64,000 nt of DNA from contig CAZFRE010000001.1 in NCBI GenBank assembly GCA_964521195.1, positions 496,001 to 560,000 of the forward strand. The letters run 5' to 3'. Both the position numbers and the translations under genes were made by a program. The DNA comes from CAWDNM01 sp964521195. GTDB lineage: Bacteria; Actinomycetota; Coriobacteriia; Anaerosomatales; JAAXUF01. This document shows positions 60,974-64,000 of this stretch, in pieces. Positions within the stretch are counted from its first letter, which is position 1. Each line of letters begins with the position of its first letter. The notes beneath the pieces were generated by a model. It saw nothing but the letters and a program-made list of their open reading frames with translations, was not told the origin of the DNA and did not search any database.

Positions 60974-62401
60974 ATGGCAGCTACAGAGAAGGATTCCGTT
61001 ATGAACGTTGGACGCATCATTCGAGTCGTAGGCCCGGTCATCGACGCCGAGTTCCCGGCGGATTCGATGCCCGCGATCTACAACGCGCTCACGCTGAAGG
61101 GGACGACCGAGATGGGTCCCATCGACCTGGTTCTCGAGGTCGAGCAGCACCTTGAGGGCGGCGTCGTGCGTACGGTCTCGATGGACTCCACCGACGGCGT
61201 CACCCGCGGTATGGAGGTCGTCGACACCGGCGCCCCGATGCAGATGCCCGTCGGCCCTGAGACGCTCGGCCACATCTGGAACGTCGTCGGCAAGAACCTC
61301 GACGGCGAGCCCATCGAGGTCAAGCAGACCTACCCGATCCACCGTCCCGCTCCGAAGTACGAGGAGCTCGAACCCACGACGGAGATCTTCGAGACCGGCA
61401 TCAAGGTCGTCGACCTTCTCGAGCCCTACATCAAGGGTGGCAAGACCGGCCTGTTCGGTGGCGCCGGCGTCGGCAAGACGGTCATCATCATGGAGCTCAT
61501 CAACAACCTCGCCATGGCGCACGGTGGTACCTCCGTGTTCACCGGCGTGGGCGAGCGTACCCGAGAAGGCACCGACCTCTGGAACGAGATGAAGGAGTCG
61601 GGCGTCATCGAGAAGACCGTTCTCGTCTACGGTCAGATGAACGAGCCTCCCGGAGCGCGTCTGCGCGTAGGTCTCGCCGGACTGACCGCCTGCGAGTACT
61701 TCCGCGACCAGGGCCAGGACGTTCTGCTCTTCGTCGACAACATCTTCCGCTTCACGCAGGCGGGCTCCGAGGTCTCCGCACTTCTCGGCCGCATGCCGTC
61801 GGCGGCTGGCTACCAGCCGACGCTGGCCACTGAGATGGGCGACCTGCAGGAGCGCATCACGTCGACCAAGGCCGGATCGATCACGTCGGTCCAGGCCATC
61901 TACGTCCCCGCCGACGACATCACCGACCCCGCGCCGGCCACGGCGTTCACCCACCTTGACGCCACCACCGTTCTCTCGCGTGGCATCGCCGAGATGGGCA
62001 TCTACCCCGCCGTCGACCCGCTCGAGTCCACCTCGCGCGCACTCGACCCGGCGGTCGTAGGCGAGGAGCACTACCGCGTCGCCCGTGAGGTCCAGCGCGT
62101 ACTCCAGCGCAACAAGGACCTCCAGGACATCATCGCCATCCTCGGCATGGATGAGCTCTCCGAGGAGGACAAGCTCACCGTCGCGCGTGCGCGCAAGATG
62201 CAGCAGTTCCTCTCGCAGCCGTTCCACGTCGCCGAGCAGTTCACTGGCATGAAGGGCAAGTACGTCAAGCTCGAGGACACGATCAAGGGCTTCGACATGA
62301 TCGCGTCGGGCGAGCTCGACGATCTGCCCGAGCAGGCGTTCCGCTACGTCGGCTCCATCGAGGAGGCCATCGAGGCCGCCGAGAAGATGGCACAGGCGTA
62401 A
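60974..62401 (+). CDS. atpD: F1Fo ATP synthase subunit beta
   Basis: This 475-residue catalytic subunit has Walker A GGAGVGKTV, the catalytic GERTREG, the Walker B LLFVDNIFRF and the DELSEEDK loop. The ATG at 60974 directly follows the atpG stop; an internal ATG at 61001 lies nearer the usual N terminus and could also be used. Confidence 0.97.
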   Translation: MAATEKDSVMNVGRIIRVVGPVIDAEFPADSMPAIYNALTLKGTTEMGPIDLVLEVEQHLEGGVVRTVSMDSTDGVTRGMEVVDTGAPMQMPVGPETLGHIWNVVGKNLDGEPIEVKQTYPIHRPAPKYEELEPTTEIFETGIKVVDLLEPYIKGGKTGLFGGAGVGKTVIIMELINNLAMAHGGTSVFTGVGERTREGTDLWNEMKESGVIEKTVLVYGQMNEPPGARLRVGLAGLTACEYFRDQGQDVLLFVDNIFRFTQAGSEVSALLGRMPSAAGYQPTLATEMGDLQERITSTKAGSITSVQAIYVPADDITDPAPATAFTHLDATTVLSRGIAEMGIYPAVDPLESTSRALDPAVVGEEHYRVAREVQRVLQRNKDLQDIIAILGMDELSEEDKLTVARARKMQQFLSQPFHVAEQFTGMKGKYVKLEDTIKGFDMIASGELDDLPEQAFRYVGSIEEAIEAAEKMAQA

Positions 62402-62410
62402 GGAGCCCCC

Positions 62411-62842
62411 ATGGCACGTACGCTTCTTGCAGAGATCGTCACGCCTGAGAGCATCCTCTACACCAACGAGGTGCAGATGGTCGTCGTCACGACGCCCGCG
62501 GGTGAGCTCGGCATCCTGCCGCTGCACGCCCCGCTCGTTACGACACTTGCTCCGGGCGAGGTTCGCCTTCGGTTCGGCGACGGCGCTGCCGACTGGGAGT
62601 TCTTCTCGATCTCCGGTGGGTACATGCAGGTCCACGAAGACAAGGTCATCGTGCTCGCCGACGCGGCGGTCGCGGTGTCCCAGATCGACGCGGCCCGCGC
62701 CGAGGAGTCCTGCCAGCTCATCGCAGAGCGCCTCAAGGAGCTCCCGGTCGATGCCGAGGACGAGCGCGCCGAGATGATTCGCGATCTCGACTGGCACCAA
62801 GTGCAGCTTCAGGTCGCGAAGCGCCGCGGCGGCAAGAACTAG
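62411..62842 (+). CDS. atpC: F1Fo ATP synthase subunit epsilon
   Basis: This 143-residue protein has the N-terminal beta sandwich (EIVTPESILYTNEVQMVVV, GELGILPLHAPLVTTLAPGE) and a C-terminal helical hairpin that can inhibit hydrolysis. AAGGAG precedes the ATG. It is the last atp gene, followed by a strong hairpin. Confidence 0.95.
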   Translation: MARTLLAEIVTPESILYTNEVQMVVVTTPAGELGILPLHAPLVTTLAPGEVRLRFGDGAADWEFFSISGGYMQVHEDKVIVLADAAVAVSQIDAARAEESCQLIAERLKELPVDAEDERAEMIRDLDWHQVQLQVAKRRGGKN

Positions 62843-62864
62843 GCAACAGGCCACAGTGCACCAC

Positions 62865-62900
62865 CGGGGGCGGGCTCGCGAGAACGCGGGTCCGCCCCCG
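62865..62900 (+). terminator. hairpin terminator of the ATP synthase operon
   Basis: Perfect 9-bp stem CGGGGGCGG (62865-62873) / CCGCCCCCG (62892-62900) with an 18-nt loop, 22 bases after atpC. Confidence 0.75.
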
Positions 62901-63028
62901 ACGCGTCTTCTCCGAGTCGGGCCTCGTGCCCGTATGGATTCGGAATCCGCGGGGGCCCCTCGAGCACGCGGCCACGGTCTGGTGACGGCGGCACCCGCAG
63001 GCGGGTGCACTGCGCTATCCTGTCACGC

Positions 63029-64000
63029 ATGGAATCTATCATTGTCCGCGGCGGCCGGTCACTCTCCGGCGAGGTCCGCGTCGAAGGCGCGAAGAACTCC
63101 GCGCTGAAACTCATGGCGGCAGCGCTCCTGGCACCGGGCACTTCGCGCATCACCAACGTCCCCGATATCGCCGACGTGGAGGTGATGTCGCAGGTGCTCG
63201 AGGGTCTTGGCGCCAAGGTGGCGCGCTCGGACCACTCGCTGACCGTCGATGCCACCACGCTCACGAGCTTCGAGGCGCCGTACGAGATGGTCGCGCAGAT
63301 GCGTGCCTCTATCGCGGTGCTCGGCCCGCTCGTCGCACGCCACGGGCAGGCGCGGGTCGCGATGCCGGGCGGCTGCAACATCGGCTCGCGCAAGATCGAC
63401 ATGCACATCAGCGGGCTTGCGGAGCTGGGCGTGGAGATTCGCACCGGTCACGGGTTCATCGAGGCGATCGCCCCTGCGGACGGTCTGCGGGCCGCACACG
63501 TCATGCTCGACTTCCCGAGCGTCGGGGCCACCGAGAACCTGCTCATGGCGGCGGTCGTCGCCAGCGGTACCACGATCATCGAGAACGCTGCGCGCGAGCC
63601 CGAGATCGTCGATCTCATCGACTTCCTCAACGGTATGGGCGGGCGGATCGCGGGTGGCGGTTCGGCCACACTCACCGTCGAGGGGGTTGAGTCACTTCAC
63701 CCTACCGAGCACCGGGTGGTGGGCGACCGTATCGAGGCCGGGACGTTCATCGTGGCCGGCGCGCTCACGGGCGGCCCCGTCACCGTACGCGGATTCGACC
63801 CGGCTCACCTCGACTTGGTGCTCGTCAAGCTCCAGCAGGCGGGGTGCGTCGTGCACATCTTCGATGACGGCGTCACGATCGAGCGCCACCAGCCGGTCAG
63901 GGCCGTCGACATCCAGACCCTGCCGTATCCTGGGTTCCCCACCGACATGCAAGCCCAGTTCATGGCCCTGATGGCGATCGCGGACGGCAGCAGCATCATC
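63029..64000 (+). CDS. murA: UDP-N-acetylglucosamine 1-carboxyvinyltransferase, 3' end outside window
   Basis: The first 324 residues are visible with no stop before the window end. It catalyses the first committed step of peptidoglycan synthesis. VEGAKNSALKLMAAALLA carries the catalytic Lys22, and PGGCNIGSR carries Cys116, the Cys that fosfomycin attacks. VAQMRASIAVLGPLVAR and DFPSVGATENLLMA are also canonical. The ATG at 63029 is the first in-frame start near the family N terminus. It lies downstream of atpC as in many Gram-positives. Confidence 0.95.
   Translation, partial: MESIIVRGGRSLSGEVRVEGAKNSALKLMAAALLAPGTSRITNVPDIADVEVMSQVLEGLGAKVARSDHSLTVDATTLTSFEAPYEMVAQMRASIAVLGPLVARHGQARVAMPGGCNIGSRKIDMHISGLAELGVEIRTGHGFIEAIAPADGLRAAHVMLDFPSVGATENLLMAAVVASGTTIIENAAREPEIVDLIDFLNGMGGRIAGGGSATLTVEGVESLHPTEHRVVGDRIEAGTFIVAGALTGGPVTVRGFDPAHLDLVLVKLQQAGCVVHIFDDGVTIERHQPVRAVDIQTLPYPGFPTDMQAQFMALMAIADGSSII

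Noticed and set aside
59993..63010. 1005-residue open frame on the minus strand
   Set aside because: It is antisense to atpG, atpD and atpC, which are unmistakable. Long antisense frames are expected at this GC content and the translation has no recognisable motif.
1..64000. CRISPR arrays, insertion sequences, prophage or rRNA
   Set aside because: No regularly spaced repeats, transposase or integrase motifs, or rRNA segments were seen on reading; nearly all space is explained by housekeeping genes.

Overview
The window is high-GC, densely packed bacterial chromosome with many 4-11 bp start/stop overlaps and frequent GTG starts. The second half follows the classic actinobacterial order argS-lysA-hom-(thrC)-thrB-rho-rpmE-prfA-prmC-sua5-glyA-wecA-atpIBEFHAGDC-murA. 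Together with two donor-module-less complex I operons, a flavin-dependent thymidylate synthase, RicT and a small c-haem protein, this suggests an anaerobic or facultative actinobacterium, possibly near Coriobacteriia. The lineage is an inference; the window has no rRNA. Codon use looks uniform, and I saw no insertion sequences, prophage genes or CRISPR arrays.

Layout. 1-7.8 kb: end of a nitrilase-like gene, then mdh, class I fumarase alpha, an MFS transporter, fumarase beta, tmk, holB and ricT in a tight plus-strand run, followed by tRNA-Thr(CGT). 7.9-8.5 kb: a small lipoprotein and a regulatory-looking gap with a hairpin, an inverted repeat and a tandem direct repeat. 8.5-18.1 kb: plus-strand complex I operon 1 (nuoA-B-C-D-H-I-J-K-L-M-N). 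18.2-18.5 kb: a small ABM-fold protein. 18.5-29.7 kb: minus-strand complex I operon 2 (transcribed nuoA-B-CD-H-I-J-K-L-M-N-M'), converging on operon 1. 29.9-34 kb: HtrA-type protease, rlmH, a CreD-like membrane protein, a GNAT acetyltransferase and a tiny Cys-rich protein. 34-45 kb: argS, lysA, a hypothetical gene, a secreted CxxCH protein, hom, thrB, sppA, a probably frameshifted membrane-protein gene, a transaldolase-like gene, and rho. 45-55.7 kb: a GerMN lipoprotein, rpmE with a long tail, thyX, DUF1385, prfA, prmC, tsaC-type gene, rpiB, glyA, upp, dCMP deaminase and a WecA/TagO-type transferase. 55.7-62.9 kb: the complete F1Fo ATP synthase operon. 63.0-64.0 kb: murA, cut by the window end.

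How it fits together. Malate dehydrogenase and fumarase link C4 acids to the quinone pool. Two different 11-type-subunit complex I enzymes lacking NuoE, F and G must take electrons from something other than the standard NADH module, such as ferredoxin or a separately encoded partner. The ATP synthase uses the resulting gradient; its c subunit lacks the visible Na+ ligand set.

The most notable signal is in the complex I operons. Operon 2 carries two NuoM genes. One of them (21465-22931) has Leu in place of the membrane-helix-7 Lys. Both NuoL proteins carry a 26-residue tandem duplication in the lateral-helix segment, a feature expected of the expanded '2M' complex I variants with an extra pumping subunit. 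NuoH of operon 1 also lacks the Glu of the conserved ERK box. All homology statements are from reading the sequences; no database was searched.
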